Positions 1 through 9,406 of a DNA stretch of 54,552 nucleotides are shown in pieces (positions within the stretch are counted from its first letter, which is position 1; each line of letters opens with the position of its first letter). The translations under genes and the position numbers were made by a program. This DNA comes from Gp13-AA77 sp035516075 (lineage in GTDB: Bacteria; Acidobacteriota; Terriglobia; UBA7540), in NCBI GenBank assembly GCA_035516075.1, contig DATJAQ010000107.1:1-54552 (forward strand), written 5' to 3'. The notes under the pieces are model-generated. The model was not told the DNA's origin and did not search any database. It saw only the letters and a list, made by a program, of their open reading frames with translations.

Positions 1-201
1 GGATTCGCCGAATCACTGAGTCAATGAATCGATGGCCCGCCCATCGCCTCACCCGACCACTTCTGGCTCCCGTCTCTCAATTCGCTCGAACGGCCCTCCG
101 ATTCGGTGCATCTCACTTCAGGAGCGAATTGGCCGCGGAGCAGGCCGGGAGGTTTTTCAGCAACCCGTCACGTCCATCCGGGGCGGGGGCAGAGGTCGAA
201 C

Positions 202-987
202 ATGCGTCATTTCCTACTCGCTGTCATTGGGGCATCACTTCTTGCCGTCCCTTCCTGGCCAGCGCCCGCCAAGGTGGAAGGTTTCACCTTCCGCATTCCA
301 CCTCAGCGGACTTCGTTGAATATTGAGGATCAGCCCGTCACGGTGACCGTTTCGGGAGTGATTTCGGTGGCTCCGCAAGGCCATGACGAGTACGTCCTGA
401 AGGTGGAGTTGGAGGCGGATCTTTCCGACCTCCAGCGGAATATGACCGCTCTGCTGAGCAGGCAACTCGACAGAGACGACCGCTGCGGAGACCAGATCGC
501 GATTCAAAACGCCACCCTGGCGCCGGTGGACCCGTCTGGCCGAGCGGTGGTGCATCTCCATTACGAGCGCTTTGTCTGCGTGAAAGCATTTGGCAAGAAG
601 ACACCGCACAGGCTCGTGGGAGGCGACGGAGTGGTCCAAATCAAGCTCACTCCAGCCATCGAGGACAAGAAGGCGGTGGGGCTGGTGCCCGCCGTGGAGT
701 CAATCCAGGCGGACGGGTCGCTGGGGGAGTTGCTTCGCTCCGGGCCCCTCGGCGCCATGGTGCGGGAGAAAGTCACTAAAGCGCTGCTTTCCGCCCTGCA
801 GAAAGGGACCGACCGCAGCCTCACCCTTCCGCCCGCGGTGCAGGGGATTGCCACCCTTGACAAGGCTGGGTTCCGCGACGAAGGCGCCGGCCGGCTGGGG
901 CTGGTGCTGGGCGGAGCGGTGGTGATCGCGCCCTCACAGATTCAACTCATCAAGAGCCAGCTCAAGGACGCGCTGTCTAACCGGTAA
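202..987 (+). CDS. Secreted protein of unknown function
   Basis: A 261-residue protein that I do not recognise. The ATG at 202 is chosen because AGAGG lies about 6 nt upstream and the first 23 residues form a signal peptide (MRHFLLAVIGASLLAVPSWP) ending in an Ala/Pro cleavage region. An upstream in-frame start at 106 would bury the signal peptide. The mature part has alternating polar and hydrophobic stretches and two Cys (in DRCGD and RFVCVK) that could form a disulfide. There are no membrane segments after the signal. It is probably periplasmic or exported. It stands alone upstream of another unknown gene on the same strand. Confidence 0.7.
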   Translation: MRHFLLAVIGASLLAVPSWPAPAKVEGFTFRIPPQRTSLNIEDQPVTVTVSGVISVAPQGHDEYVLKVELEADLSDLQRNMTALLSRQLDRDDRCGDQIAIQNATLAPVDPSGRAVVHLHYERFVCVKAFGKKTPHRLVGGDGVVQIKLTPAIEDKKAVGLVPAVESIQADGSLGELLRSGPLGAMVREKVTKALLSALQKGTDRSLTLPPAVQGIATLDKAGFRDEGAGRLGLVLGGAVVIAPSQIQLIKSQLKDALSNR

Positions 988-1133
988 CGGATTCAGCGTC
1001 ATCCTGCCCGCCGCGATTGGCGGGACACTGCGCGCTGCATCGAGCCGTCCGCGAGAAGATGCTTGCGGATGTCAGGCGGCCCCGCGTCTGAGGTAGACTA
1101 CCCGATGCTCGATGGCACCACGGGGGAGTCCCG

Positions 1134-1826
1134 ATGGCCAGAGGTCGTGTTGACCCGAGACGGATCGGAGCGCGGCGGGGCCGCCTCGGCTGCCTGGGAT
1201 GCCTCGGCAAGCTGGTGGCATCCTTGTTGGGCGCGCTGGTCTTTGGATCGCTCCTCATCCTCGCGATTGACGCCGTGTTCATGCCCTGGAGCTTCTATAT
1301 GGGTGGACGCTTCCATCCGATCCCCATGTGGCGGGGATGGGGCAAGGTCCGTTCGGCGGCGGGCCGCGACTACGCGCTTTACGTTTGGTTTGAGCCGTAC
1401 CATTCCTCAGGTCGCGGTGGCGTAGCGATGAACGCCGTCTCGGCGGAGGTGGTGGGTTGGGGCACACTCTGCTCGCCTCACGGCGAGACGTATGACGTGC
1501 GAGTGACAGGCTACATGCCGAGAAACATGGGGGCCAGCACGGACGGCAAGCGCGTGGACCTGCATGTCTATCGGCGGCCCTGGTACTACGGCTTTGTCGG
1601 GAAGTGGGACGAACGTCCCCAGGTTGAGTTTTGGGGCGCCTGGAAGAACCCCGACCTGGTGCTCGAGGACCGCGGGAGCCTTGATCGCGCCTTCAATCCC
1701 GACGGCACGCTCCGCTCGAGCAACTCCGGCGTGTGGATTCCAGGCGAGCACGGCGTGCCGTTGACGCTGCGCGAGGGCACCAAGGCGGAGTTTGCAGCCG
1801 CCTGCGCCGAAGTCCAGGGCCACTAA
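1134..1826 (+). CDS. Membrane-anchored protein of unknown function
   Basis: A 230-residue protein with a basic N-terminus, then a Gly/Leu-rich hydrophobic segment at about residues 24-48 (LVASLLGALVFGSLLILAI) that fits a single membrane anchor. The remaining ~180 residues are Trp/Tyr-rich and carry no motif I can name. The start has GGGGGAG 5 nt upstream. By topology rules the C-terminal domain would face the periplasm. No operon partner is evident; the gap to the previous gene is 146 nt. Confidence 0.6.
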   Translation: MARGRVDPRRIGARRGRLGCLGCLGKLVASLLGALVFGSLLILAIDAVFMPWSFYMGGRFHPIPMWRGWGKVRSAAGRDYALYVWFEPYHSSGRGGVAMNAVSAEVVGWGTLCSPHGETYDVRVTGYMPRNMGASTDGKRVDLHVYRRPWYYGFVGKWDERPQVEFWGAWKNPDLVLEDRGSLDRAFNPDGTLRSSNSGVWIPGEHGVPLTLREGTKAEFAAACAEVQGH

Positions 1827-2135
1827 TGCTGATGATTCGGTCAATTCCCACCGTCCGACACTGCGAAAATCAGGCTTCTCACTACAACTTTTTGGATAGG
1901 GCGTGCAATAATTCCACCCCGCGCTCCCCTCATCGCGTGTGGCACGCATCAGCCAGCCTGATTACGATCACTCGGTAACACTAAGTCGGACTGTGAGTTG
2001 CGACGGATGGAGGGCACACCGGCCGGAGAGGCGCGCGCGGGAGTTCGCGATGGTAGCGCGCTTGCATCGCTTTTCCGCGGGGCCGAATCTAAGTAAGTGA
2101 GGTATGAACCGAGGGGGCGGAAGGTGGGTGCAGCC
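1827..2135. other. Gap without a recognised gene
   Basis: This 309-nt stretch between two unknown membrane proteins is more AT-rich in its first half. I see no convincing ORF, terminator hairpin or repeat in it. A Shine-Dalgarno-like AAGGTGG at 2121-2127 belongs to the next gene. Confidence 0.5.
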
Positions 2136-2447
2136 ATGAACGCGTGGAAGGACGTGCTGTGGGGGTTGCTTAGGATGGGTGCCGTGGCTGCGGGCGTTTT
2201 CTACCTCGGTCAAGTGCTGGTGACGTACGCCAAGTCGGAGGGGCGCTACCGCCCTGTCATCGATCGCAGCGACCGCCTCAGCACGGCCCAGCAATCGTTG
2301 CTGTGGGTGGGCGTTGTGCTGGTCGGAATGGTCGTCCGCCTCGCTCGCCCGTTCGTCGACATGCTCGCCGAAGCCTCGGCCGAGGTCGGCGAGTGGGCAC
2401 TGGCCCGCCAACAATCGCATCCTCTGGTGCGCCCGCGCAGCCACTAG
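2136..2447 (+). CDS. Small two-helix membrane protein, unknown
   Basis: A 103-residue protein. The ATG at 2136 is preferred over the one at 2103 because AAGGTGG lies 8 nt before it. Hydrophobic segments at about residues 6-25 and 50-66 suggest two membrane helices, with an Arg/Asp-rich linker (SEGRYRPVIDRSDR) between them. The tail is acidic, then basic. I recognise no family. The ORF is short but has codon use like its neighbours and a good ribosome binding site, so it is probably real. Confidence 0.5.
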   Translation: MNAWKDVLWGLLRMGAVAAGVFYLGQVLVTYAKSEGRYRPVIDRSDRLSTAQQSLLWVGVVLVGMVVRLARPFVDMLAEASAEVGEWALARQQSHPLVRPRSH

Positions 2448-2483
2448 GGTTGCTCTTAGGCTTCTCCAGTCGTCGCCTCTTCC

Positions 2484-2513
2484 TTGACAAGAACGCGGAC
2501 TAAGTCCTACGTT
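2484..2513 (+). promoter_or_regulatory. Candidate sigma70-type promoter for dprA
   Basis: A consensus -35 (TTGACA, 2484-2489) is followed after 18 nt by TACGTT (2508-2513), a weak -10 of the TAnnnT type. The predicted 5' leader to the dprA ATG would be roughly 95 nt. The -35 is strong and the -10 is weak. Confidence 0.35.
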
Positions 2514-2615
2514 ATTAACCGCGAGTAGACCGAGGACTGTCGTCGGTGCGGTCGCGCAAGCGTGTCGGGCTCGATCTTGAATCGCTCGGCGCGTTGGGCG
2601 CATCAGAAACAACCC

Positions 2616-3761
2616 ATGGCCACGGCGCCAACTGAATCCGCCATTCACCACTGGCTTGCCCTCGGGCGAGTGGAGGGTCTCGGGACCCGCAGCGTCCATA
2701 AGCTGGTGGAGCACTTCGGCTCGCCCGAAGCTGTTTATGGGGCGTCGCTCTCGGCGCTCGAGGGCTGCGGACTCGCCGGCCCTGTAGCGCGGCGCCTGCG
2801 GGCAGAGGAGGGTCTTGCCGAGGCTGAGCGCGAGATGGCGGCGGCCGAGAAGCTGGGCTGCGTACTCGTAACCTTCAATAGCGTGGAGTATCCGCCGCTG
2901 CTAAAGCAGATCGCCGACCCGCCGCTTGTGCTTTACGTGCGAGGCGATGCCGCCCTGCTGGCCCGGCACGCGGTGGCCGTGGTGGGCACGCGGCGGCCGA
3001 CGGCCTACGGAAGCGCGGTGGCGCATCGGCTGGCGGGCGACCTGGCCCAGCGCCAGCTCGTGATTGTGAGCGGCATGGCCCGCGGGGTGGACTCAGCCTC
3101 GCATCGAGGAGCCCTGGAGGTGAACGGCAAGACCGTGGCCGTGCTCGGCTGCGGCGCGGACGTGCTCTATCCGCGGGAGAACAAGCGCCTGGCGGATCGC
3201 ATCCTGGAGAGCGGCGCGCTGATCTCGGAGTTTCCGCTCGGCACCTCGCCGCAGCCAGAGAACTTTCCCATCCGCAACCGCATCATCAGCGGCTTGGCGC
3301 TGGGCGTGGTGATTGTGGAAGCGGCTGAATACAGCGGCTCGCTGATCACGGCGCGCCTGGCCTCCGAGCAGGACCGCGAGGTGTACGCCGTGCCGGGCAA
3401 CATCACGTCGGCGCAGAGTTTTGGGCCCAATCTGCTCATCAAGCAGGGCGCAAAGCTGGTCGATAACTGGATGGACGTCGTCGAGGAATTCCCCGCCGCG
3501 GTGCGCACGCAACTCATGCCGCCGGCGCAGGCATCCGACAACGAGGGCCCGGCCCAAACGCCGACGCTGTTTGAGTCGGCGCTTGTCGGGGACCAGAAGA
3601 CCGTCTACGGCGTCCTGCGGCCGGACCAAGCGCTGTTTATCGACTCAATCTTCGGCTCGGTGGAGCTGCCTCAGCCTCGCGTGTTTGCCGCGCTCCTGGA
3701 ACTCGAAATGGGAGGCTGGATACGGCAGTTGCCGGGCAAGAACTTTGTGAGGAAGTTGTAA
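2616..3761 (+). CDS. dprA: DNA processing protein DprA (Smf)
   Basis: DprA loads RecA onto incoming single-stranded DNA during natural transformation. The 381-residue product has an N-terminal SAM/HhH-like region (to about residue 70), then the Rossmann-fold DprA domain with AVVGTRRPTAYG, SGMARGVDSASHRGAL, AVLGCGADVLYP and SEFPLG. A C-terminal winged-helix segment follows (residues ~320-381). The length is typical. The start at 2616 (MATAPTESAI) matches the usual family N-terminus. A GTG 54 nt upstream is possible, and neither has a clear Shine-Dalgarno. topA follows 142 nt downstream, a common pairing in bacteria. Confidence 0.95.
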   Translation: MATAPTESAIHHWLALGRVEGLGTRSVHKLVEHFGSPEAVYGASLSALEGCGLAGPVARRLRAEEGLAEAEREMAAAEKLGCVLVTFNSVEYPPLLKQIADPPLVLYVRGDAALLARHAVAVVGTRRPTAYGSAVAHRLAGDLAQRQLVIVSGMARGVDSASHRGALEVNGKTVAVLGCGADVLYPRENKRLADRILESGALISEFPLGTSPQPENFPIRNRIISGLALGVVIVEAAEYSGSLITARLASEQDREVYAVPGNITSAQSFGPNLLIKQGAKLVDNWMDVVEEFPAAVRTQLMPPAQASDNEGPAQTPTLFESALVGDQKTVYGVLRPDQALFIDSIFGSVELPQPRVFAALLELEMGGWIRQLPGKNFVRKL

Positions 3762-3814
3762 GGAAAAAGAGAGTTGCCGGACGCCGGCTCGCGGCGCTCC
3801 CTGGGGCTGTGGAT

Positions 3815-3844
3815 TTGACAAGGTGGGAAGAATTATCCCATAAC
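3815..3844 (+). promoter_or_regulatory. Candidate topA promoter
   Basis: A perfect -35 (TTGACA, 3815-3820) lies 18 nt from CATAAC (3839-3844, four of six matches to TATAAT). It would give topA a leader of about 50 nt. Confidence 0.45.
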
Positions 3845-3903
3845 TGAGAGCGAGAACCGGCGCTGACAATTCAGAACTGAAAACCGGGAACTGTCGTGGA
3901 GCT

Positions 3904-6321
3904 ATGAGCAAGTCACTCGTCATTGTCGAATCGCCGACCAAGGCGAAGACCATCAACAAATATCTGGGCGACGGCTTCCGCGTGATTGCCTCCATGGGCC
4001 ACGTGATGGATTTGCCGAAAAAAGACCTGGGCGTGGCCATCGAGGACGACTTCAAGCCTGTCTACCGCGAAATCCCTTCCAAGAAGGACGTGATCCGGGA
4101 GCTGAAAAGCGCTGCCGCCAAGGCCGACGACATCTATCTGGCCGCGGACCCTGACCGTGAAGGCGAGGCAATCTGCGCCCACTTGCGGGATCTGCTCGAA
4201 TCGAAAAAGACGAAGTTCTACCGGGTGGTATTTAACGAGATCACTCGCGACGCCGTTCGCGCCGCATTCGAACACCCCGGCCAGATCGACGTGCATCTCG
4301 TGGAAGCCCAGCAGGCCCGCCGCATCCTCGACCGGCTGGTGGGTTACCAGGTCAGCCCGCTGCTGTGGGACAAGGTCCGGCGCGGAATCTCCGCCGGCCG
4401 CGTTCAGACGGTGGCCTTGCGCTTGATCGTGGAGCGCGAGCGCGAGATCCAGGCGTTCAACAAGCAGGAGTATTGGACCATCGCCGCCCGCGTCCTGGGG
4501 CAGAACCCGCCGCCGTTCGAGGCGCGCCTGGTGAAGTTCCAGGGCAAAGACCTCGAGATCCCGGACCAGGCCGCCGCGGACCGCCACGTGGCGGCCTTGC
4601 GCGCCGGCGCGTTCACGGTGGATTCGGTGATAACGCGCGAGAAGCGCAAGTACCCGGTGCCCCCGTTCATTACCAGCAAATTGCAGCAGGAGGCCGTGCG
4701 CAAACTGCGGTTCTGGGCCAAAAAGACCATGATGCTGGCCCAGAAACTGTACGAAGGCATTGAGCTGGGGCCCGAGGGTGCGGTGGGCCTGATCACCTAC
4801 ATGCGCACCGACTCCACCCGCGTGTCCGAATCGGCTCTCAGCTCGGCGCGAGACTACATCCGCAAGAGTTTTGGCGACGCTTATCTGCCTGCCGAAGCGG
4901 TGCACTACAAGAGCAAGAAGGACGCGCAGGACGCGCACGAGGCCATCCGGCCCACTTCGGTGGAGCGCACCCCGCAGTCGGTCAAAAAGTTCCTGGGCCC
5001 TGACGAGTTCAAGCTCTACAAGCTCATCTGGCAGCGCTTCGTAGCCTCGCAGATGAACCCGGCGGTGTTTGACCAGACCACCATCGAGATTTCGGCCGGC
5101 GATTACCTGCTGCGCGCCACGGGGTCCGTGGAGAAATTCAACGGCTTCCGGGCGGTCTACGAGGAAGGCAAGGACGACAAGGCCGACGAGGACGACGAGG
5201 AGCTGAAGCTTCGCCTGCCGCTGGTGGAAAAGGGCGAGCGCCTGGCTCTCCAGGAGCTCCTGCCCGAGCAGCACTTCACCGAGCCGCCGCCGCGCTTCAA
5301 CGAAGCCACCCTGGTGAAGGCGCTCGAAGAGAAAGGCATCGGCCGCCCCTCCACCTACGCCAGCATTCTTTCAGTCATCCAGAATCGCGACTACGTGGAG
5401 AAGGTGCAGGGCCGGTTCTTCCCCGCCGAGCTGGGCATGGTGGTAAACGATCTCCTGGTGAAGAATTTCAGCGATGTCTTCGACGTGGCTTACACCGCGC
5501 GCATGGAGGAGGAACTCGACGAAGTGGAGGGCGGGAAGCTTTCCTGGACGCAGGCGCTCGAGGAGTTTTACGTCAAGTTCAAGCACGATCTCGACCGCGC
5601 CGGGCGCGAGATGGTGGACATCAAGGGCGAAGGCATCCCGACCGGCGTGAAGTGCGAGAAGTGCGGGCGCCCCATGGTGATTCGCCTCGGGCGGAACGGC
5701 CAGTTCCTGGCCTGTACGGGTTATCCCGAATGCGACGGCACGAGCGACCTTACGCCGGAGCTCGCGGCGCAGTACGCCACCGGCGCCCCGGCGGCGCCGG
5801 AGGTGCCGGACCAGATCTGCGACAAGTGCGGCCGTCCCATGACCGTCAAACGCAGCCGCTTCGGCTACTTCCTGGGATGCACCGGGTATCCGGAATGCAA
5901 AGGCACGCGCAAGATCGTGATGAAGGAAGGCCAGGCCACCGCCGTCGCCGACGAAAAACTGGAGGAAAAGTGCCCCGTCTGCGGCAATCACCTGGTGGTG
6001 AAGCACGGCCGCTTCGGCGTTTTCACGGCCTGCAGCAATTACCCGGAGTGCAAGTACGTGAAGCGCGAAACGCTGGGAATCGCCTGCCCGGAGAAGGGCT
6101 GCAGCGGCGAAATCGTGGTGCGGAAGACGAAACGCGGCAAGACGTTCTACGGCTGCACGCGCTATCCGGAGTGCAAATTCACGGCCTGGGACAAGCCTGT
6201 GGCTGAAGCCTGCCCGGAGTGCGGCTCACCGATCCTGTTGGAGAAGATCTCCAAAAACTCCGGTTCCATCCGCGTCTGCCCCAACGAGGCGTGCAAATTC
6301 GAGCACGCCGTGTTGGCCTGA
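3904..6321 (+). CDS. topA: DNA topoisomerase I
   Basis: A type IA topoisomerase that relaxes negative supercoils by single-strand passage. The 805-residue protein opens with the Toprim domain (VIVESPTKAKTI; acidic DPDREGE at about residue 82). The catalytic Tyr is residue 299 in LITYMRTDSTR. After residue ~580 come five Cys4 zinc-ribbon modules (CEKCGRPM, CDKCGRPM, CPVCGNHL, CPEKGCSG and CPECGSPI, each with a second Cys pair) that bind single-stranded DNA. E. coli TopA has three canonical ones, so this tail is on the long side. The gene is convergent with the next one, leaving only 7 nt between stop codons. Confidence 0.98.
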   Translation: MSKSLVIVESPTKAKTINKYLGDGFRVIASMGHVMDLPKKDLGVAIEDDFKPVYREIPSKKDVIRELKSAAAKADDIYLAADPDREGEAICAHLRDLLESKKTKFYRVVFNEITRDAVRAAFEHPGQIDVHLVEAQQARRILDRLVGYQVSPLLWDKVRRGISAGRVQTVALRLIVEREREIQAFNKQEYWTIAARVLGQNPPPFEARLVKFQGKDLEIPDQAAADRHVAALRAGAFTVDSVITREKRKYPVPPFITSKLQQEAVRKLRFWAKKTMMLAQKLYEGIELGPEGAVGLITYMRTDSTRVSESALSSARDYIRKSFGDAYLPAEAVHYKSKKDAQDAHEAIRPTSVERTPQSVKKFLGPDEFKLYKLIWQRFVASQMNPAVFDQTTIEISAGDYLLRATGSVEKFNGFRAVYEEGKDDKADEDDEELKLRLPLVEKGERLALQELLPEQHFTEPPPRFNEATLVKALEEKGIGRPSTYASILSVIQNRDYVEKVQGRFFPAELGMVVNDLLVKNFSDVFDVAYTARMEEELDEVEGGKLSWTQALEEFYVKFKHDLDRAGREMVDIKGEGIPTGVKCEKCGRPMVIRLGRNGQFLACTGYPECDGTSDLTPELAAQYATGAPAAPEVPDQICDKCGRPMTVKRSRFGYFLGCTGYPECKGTRKIVMKEGQATAVADEKLEEKCPVCGNHLVVKHGRFGVFTACSNYPECKYVKRETLGIACPEKGCSGEIVVRKTKRGKTFYGCTRYPECKFTAWDKPVAEACPECGSPILLEKISKNSGSIRVCPNEACKFEHAVLA

Positions 6322-6328
6322 AACGGCC

Positions 6329-7348
6329 TCAGTGCGCGCCTGCGCCGGCGGGCGGCGTCAGGTCGCGGAAGCTGAATTTCTTTTCAAATTGGTCGTAGGG
6401 CTGGCCGTTCAACTCCACATAGGGATAGACGAAGTAATTCAGCGGCGGCCCCGCTTGCGGCGGACTGAGCGTGAGGTCGCGCCCCGTCGAAAACCGCACT
6501 CGGTTGGGGTCGAGCGACCCGAAGAGATAGTCGTGCCGCGCAGGATCTTGCCAGGCTTCGGAAATGTCCACCGGCACCCAACCCACGCCGTTCAAGTAGA
6601 ACTCGGCCCAGCAGTGGTAACCCGGAATATCGCCCTGCAGCGTGGCCGGCAGCGGAAAGCCGATTTCGAACCGCGCCGGGATCTTCTCCGCCCGCATCAA
6701 CGCGATGAAGAGCGAGTGGAAGTCTGTGCAGTTGCCGCGCTTCGAGTCGCACGCCCACATGGCGTCGCCGCGCCCCCAGCCCGTGCCCGTCTTGTCGTAG
6801 CGCAAGGTGTGGAAAACGTAGTCGTAGATCGCGTACGCCTTTCCAACCTCGTCCTTCTGGCCCTCGGTGATGTCTGCTGCCATTTTTTGAAAGCGGTCGT
6901 TGAGCGGCACCAGGCGGTCCGGCTCCAGGAACCTCAATACCTCGGCGGGAGTGGGGTCGCCCGGGCTTTCGTGGCGCCGAAGATCGCTCAGGCCGCCCTG
7001 CGCATATTCATCGCGCGTCACCTGGTATTTCAGGGAGATCTTGACGGGCGCTGTGCCGCCTTTGATTTCAGCATACAGCAGGTGGTTTCCGTACGTGTCC
7101 CCCCGCCCGAGCTCGGCCGGGACGGGGCTGGAGATGTCCTGCAGCGTCACTTGCTGATGGGCGTCGGAGGTAGCGACGGGAATCCAAACCTTCAAGGTGC
7201 CGCTGGCCGGAGGCTTGAGGGTGACCTCGTAGATGAACTCAAACGTCCGCGCATTGGCCGGGTTCTCAGCGGCGCTCAGAGACGGTGCGCCAAGTGCTAC
7301 AGCGAGCGCGAACGCCCCGGCCAGCGCTCCAATCGATTTTGCTTTCAT
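6329..7348 (-). CDS. Secreted transglutaminase-like protein
   Basis: A 339-residue protein with a signal peptide (residues 1-26, ending SLSAAEN). The ATG at 7348 was chosen because it starts exactly at that signal, whereas upstream codons run into trmFO on the other strand. The transglutaminase-like core at about residues 170-270 shows the Cys-His-Asp triad in GNCTDFHSLF, GYHCWAEFYL and VPVDISEA. Such bacterial proteins are generally cysteine proteases or amide-bond hydrolases rather than true cross-linking enzymes. The substrate is unknown. It is divergent from trmFO across about 170 nt. Confidence 0.85.
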   Translation of the reverse strand: MKAKSIGALAGAFALAVALGAPSLSAAENPANARTFEFIYEVTLKPPASGTLKVWIPVATSDAHQQVTLQDISSPVPAELGRGDTYGNHLLYAEIKGGTAPVKISLKYQVTRDEYAQGGLSDLRRHESPGDPTPAEVLRFLEPDRLVPLNDRFQKMAADITEGQKDEVGKAYAIYDYVFHTLRYDKTGTGWGRGDAMWACDSKRGNCTDFHSLFIALMRAEKIPARFEIGFPLPATLQGDIPGYHCWAEFYLNGVGWVPVDISEAWQDPARHDYLFGSLDPNRVRFSTGRDLTLSPPQAGPPLNYFVYPYVELNGQPYDQFEKKFSFRDLTPPAGAGAH

Positions 7349-7493
7349 GGCCGCCAATCCCTCCCATGGTGTTGAGCGCGCCGGGCACACGGCGCCCGAG
7401 TCGACTAGGGTACACCAATCTCCCGGCCTCCTGCGACCTCGCGTTCGCTTGCCGATTGCGGCCTCTGCATAAAGCGGGGAGCGCCCCGCCTGA

Positions 7494-7499
7494 TATAAT
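7494..7499 (+). promoter_or_regulatory. -10 box upstream of trmFO
   Basis: A perfect TATAAT sits 20 nt before the trmFO ATG, predicting a leader of only about 13 nt without a clear Shine-Dalgarno. No good -35 is visible at the usual spacing (7471-7476 reads AAAGCG). Confidence 0.4.
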
Positions 7500-7519
7500 C
7501 CCGTGAGAGACGAATCGAC

Positions 7520-8881
7520 ATGGAACCTGTGATCGTGGCCGGCGGAGGGCTGGCGGGCAGCGAGGCGGCCTGGCAACTGGCCGAGCGCGGGGTGCCGGTG
7601 CGGCTCTACGAGATGCGGCCCGCGCGCACCACGCCCGCGCACAAGACGGCGCAGCTCGCCGAGCTGGTCTGCAGCAATTCGCTCAAATCGAATGCGCCGG
7701 GCGCGGCAAGCTGGCTGCTGAAGGAGGAACTGCGGCGCTCCGGCTCTCTGCTGCTTCGCCTGGCCGACGAAAACGCCGTGCCCGGCGGGTCGGCGCTGGC
7801 GGTGGACCGCGAGCGCTTCGGCGCGGCCGTCACCGCGGCGCTCAGCACGCATCCGCTGGTGCAGGTCGAGCGCGCGGAACTCGCCGGGATCCCCGGCGAA
7901 AGCGCTGCGCTCATCGCCACCGGGCCCCTCACCTCAGACTCGCTCGCCCGCTCCCTTCAGGCGTTGACCGGGGCGGAGAACCTGGCCTTTTACGACTCCA
8001 TCAGCCCCATCGTGGACGGGGAGACCCTCGACGAAGGCCGCACTTTCCGCGCTTCACGCTACGGCAAGGGCGGGGAAGACTACCTGAACTGCCCGTTCAA
8101 TGAGGGCGAGTACCGCGCCTTTTACGAGGCCCTGATGACGGCCGAAGCCGTCCAGGCGCACGCCTTCGAAGACCTGAATTATTTCGAGGCCTGCCTGCCC
8201 ATCGAGGAGCTGGCGCGGCGCGGCTTCGACACGTTGCGCTTCGGCCCCATGAAACCGGTGGGGCTTATCGATCCGAAGACCGGCCGCCAGCCCTACGCCG
8301 TGGTCCAGCTTCGCGCCGAAAACCTGCGCCACTCCAGCTACAACCTGGTGGGCTTCCAGAACCACCTGCGGTTTGCCGGGCAGAAGCGCATCCTGCGCCT
8401 CATCCCGGGCCTCGAAAACGCGGAGTTTCTCCGCTTCGGCCAGATTCACCGTAACACCTACCTTAACGCGCCCCGCCTGCTGGCCGCAGACCTCAGCCTG
8501 CGCGCGGCGCCCGGCGTTTTCATCGCCGGCCAGCTCTCGGGGGTGGAAGGGTATGTGGAGTGCATCGCCACCGGCCTTCTCGCCGGCATGGCCCTGGCAG
8601 CGCGCGCGCTCGCCCAGCCGTTTTCGCCGCCGCCGCGGACGACGGCGCTCGGATCGCTGGTTCACTACATCACCCACGCCGACCCGGCGAACTACCAGCC
8701 GGCGAATATCTCGTTCGATCTGCTGGCCCCGCCTGAAAATCTGCCCCGCGGCGTGATGCGCGACCGTGCGAAGCGCCGGGCCTGGCAATGCGAGAGGGCG
8801 TTGGCGGAAGTTGACCGGTGGTGGGGGAGCAGCACGCTGCCCGTCGGGGCTGGTTCATTGTCGGTGACCATCAGAGTGTAG
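7520..8881 (+). CDS. trmFO: tRNA (m5U54) methyltransferase TrmFO, folate-dependent
   Basis: TrmFO makes 5-methyluridine at position 54 of tRNA, using methylenetetrahydrofolate and FAD rather than SAM. The 453-residue product begins with the FAD-binding loop VAGGGLAGSEAA and the family signature LVCSNSLKSN at about residues 50-60. Further conserved stretches are GPMKPVGL, YAVVQLRAEN and GVEGYVECIATG near the C-terminus. The length matches the family. The catalytic Cys in LVCSNS is present. Confidence 0.96.
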   Translation: MEPVIVAGGGLAGSEAAWQLAERGVPVRLYEMRPARTTPAHKTAQLAELVCSNSLKSNAPGAASWLLKEELRRSGSLLLRLADENAVPGGSALAVDRERFGAAVTAALSTHPLVQVERAELAGIPGESAALIATGPLTSDSLARSLQALTGAENLAFYDSISPIVDGETLDEGRTFRASRYGKGGEDYLNCPFNEGEYRAFYEALMTAEAVQAHAFEDLNYFEACLPIEELARRGFDTLRFGPMKPVGLIDPKTGRQPYAVVQLRAENLRHSSYNLVGFQNHLRFAGQKRILRLIPGLENAEFLRFGQIHRNTYLNAPRLLAADLSLRAAPGVFIAGQLSGVEGYVECIATGLLAGMALAARALAQPFSPPPRTTALGSLVHYITHADPANYQPANISFDLLAPPENLPRGVMRDRAKRRAWQCERALAEVDRWWGSSTLPVGAGSLSVTIRV

Positions 8882-8942
8882 GACATGGTTCGCAGCAGGT
8901 TGTCTGCCGGTCCTGGTGGTCCCGGTCTGCACTGTGTGCCGT

Positions 8943-8971
8943 TTGACCATGGCCGATGAGCCTGTTAGTGT
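8943..8971 (+). promoter_or_regulatory. Promoter of a probably leaderless gene
   Basis: TTGACC (8943-8948, five of six) is separated by exactly 17 nt from TAGTGT (8966-8971, TAnnnT type). The ATG of the next gene lies only 6 nt after the -10, and there is no Shine-Dalgarno. The same geometry occurs at arsR and vapB in this window. Confidence 0.5.
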
Positions 8972-8977
8972 GCTTCT

Positions 8978-9397
8978 ATGGTGAAGCTACTCGCCTTTCT
9001 TCTGTGCGAGAGGGCGACTTTCAGCAAGGGTGAAAAGGTATCGCTACACGAATTATTTGATGGGCTTCGCATTAATCGACCAGCGAGCGGTCCGCCGCCC
9101 CCCCCAGGCACGCCTCGGACGGGTCCTTCCGAGCGGGTTTTTTACGTGTTCTATAAGATCGTCACTAGCACTCCCTGCACGATGAGTCTCAGGGTCGTCA
9201 ATCCGTCGGGAGTAGAAATTCCCGGCAACTGGGTTGACCCCATTGAGATGTGGTCGGCGAGCGAGTTCGTTTTTCAGTCAATCTGGGCTCTTACGACGGG
9301 TCTTTTCCCCGAGCCAGGCCGATACCTGCTGGAGCTGCTATGCTCGGATGGTGCTGCCCCAATGCCGGTTGCCCAGACGCAACTCTACGTGGAGTAG
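8978..9397 (+). CDS. Conserved hypothetical protein (DUF6941-like)
   Basis: A 139-residue protein beginning MVKLLAFLLCERATFS, with a Pro-rich linker at about residues 40-50 and a predicted all-beta remainder. The opening (an FLLCE motif followed by SLHELFDGLR) resembles what I recall of the DUF6941 family, but I cannot verify that here. The function is unknown. There is no ribosome binding site, and the start lies 6 nt behind a -10 box, suggesting a leaderless transcript. It is followed after 9 nt by a putative antitoxin gene and then a PIN toxin, so it may share their transcript. Confidence 0.55.
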   Translation: MVKLLAFLLCERATFSKGEKVSLHELFDGLRINRPASGPPPPPGTPRTGPSERVFYVFYKIVTSTPCTMSLRVVNPSGVEIPGNWVDPIEMWSASEFVFQSIWALTTGLFPEPGRYLLELLCSDGAAPMPVAQTQLYVE

Positions 9398-9406
9398 GCG
9401 GAACAG

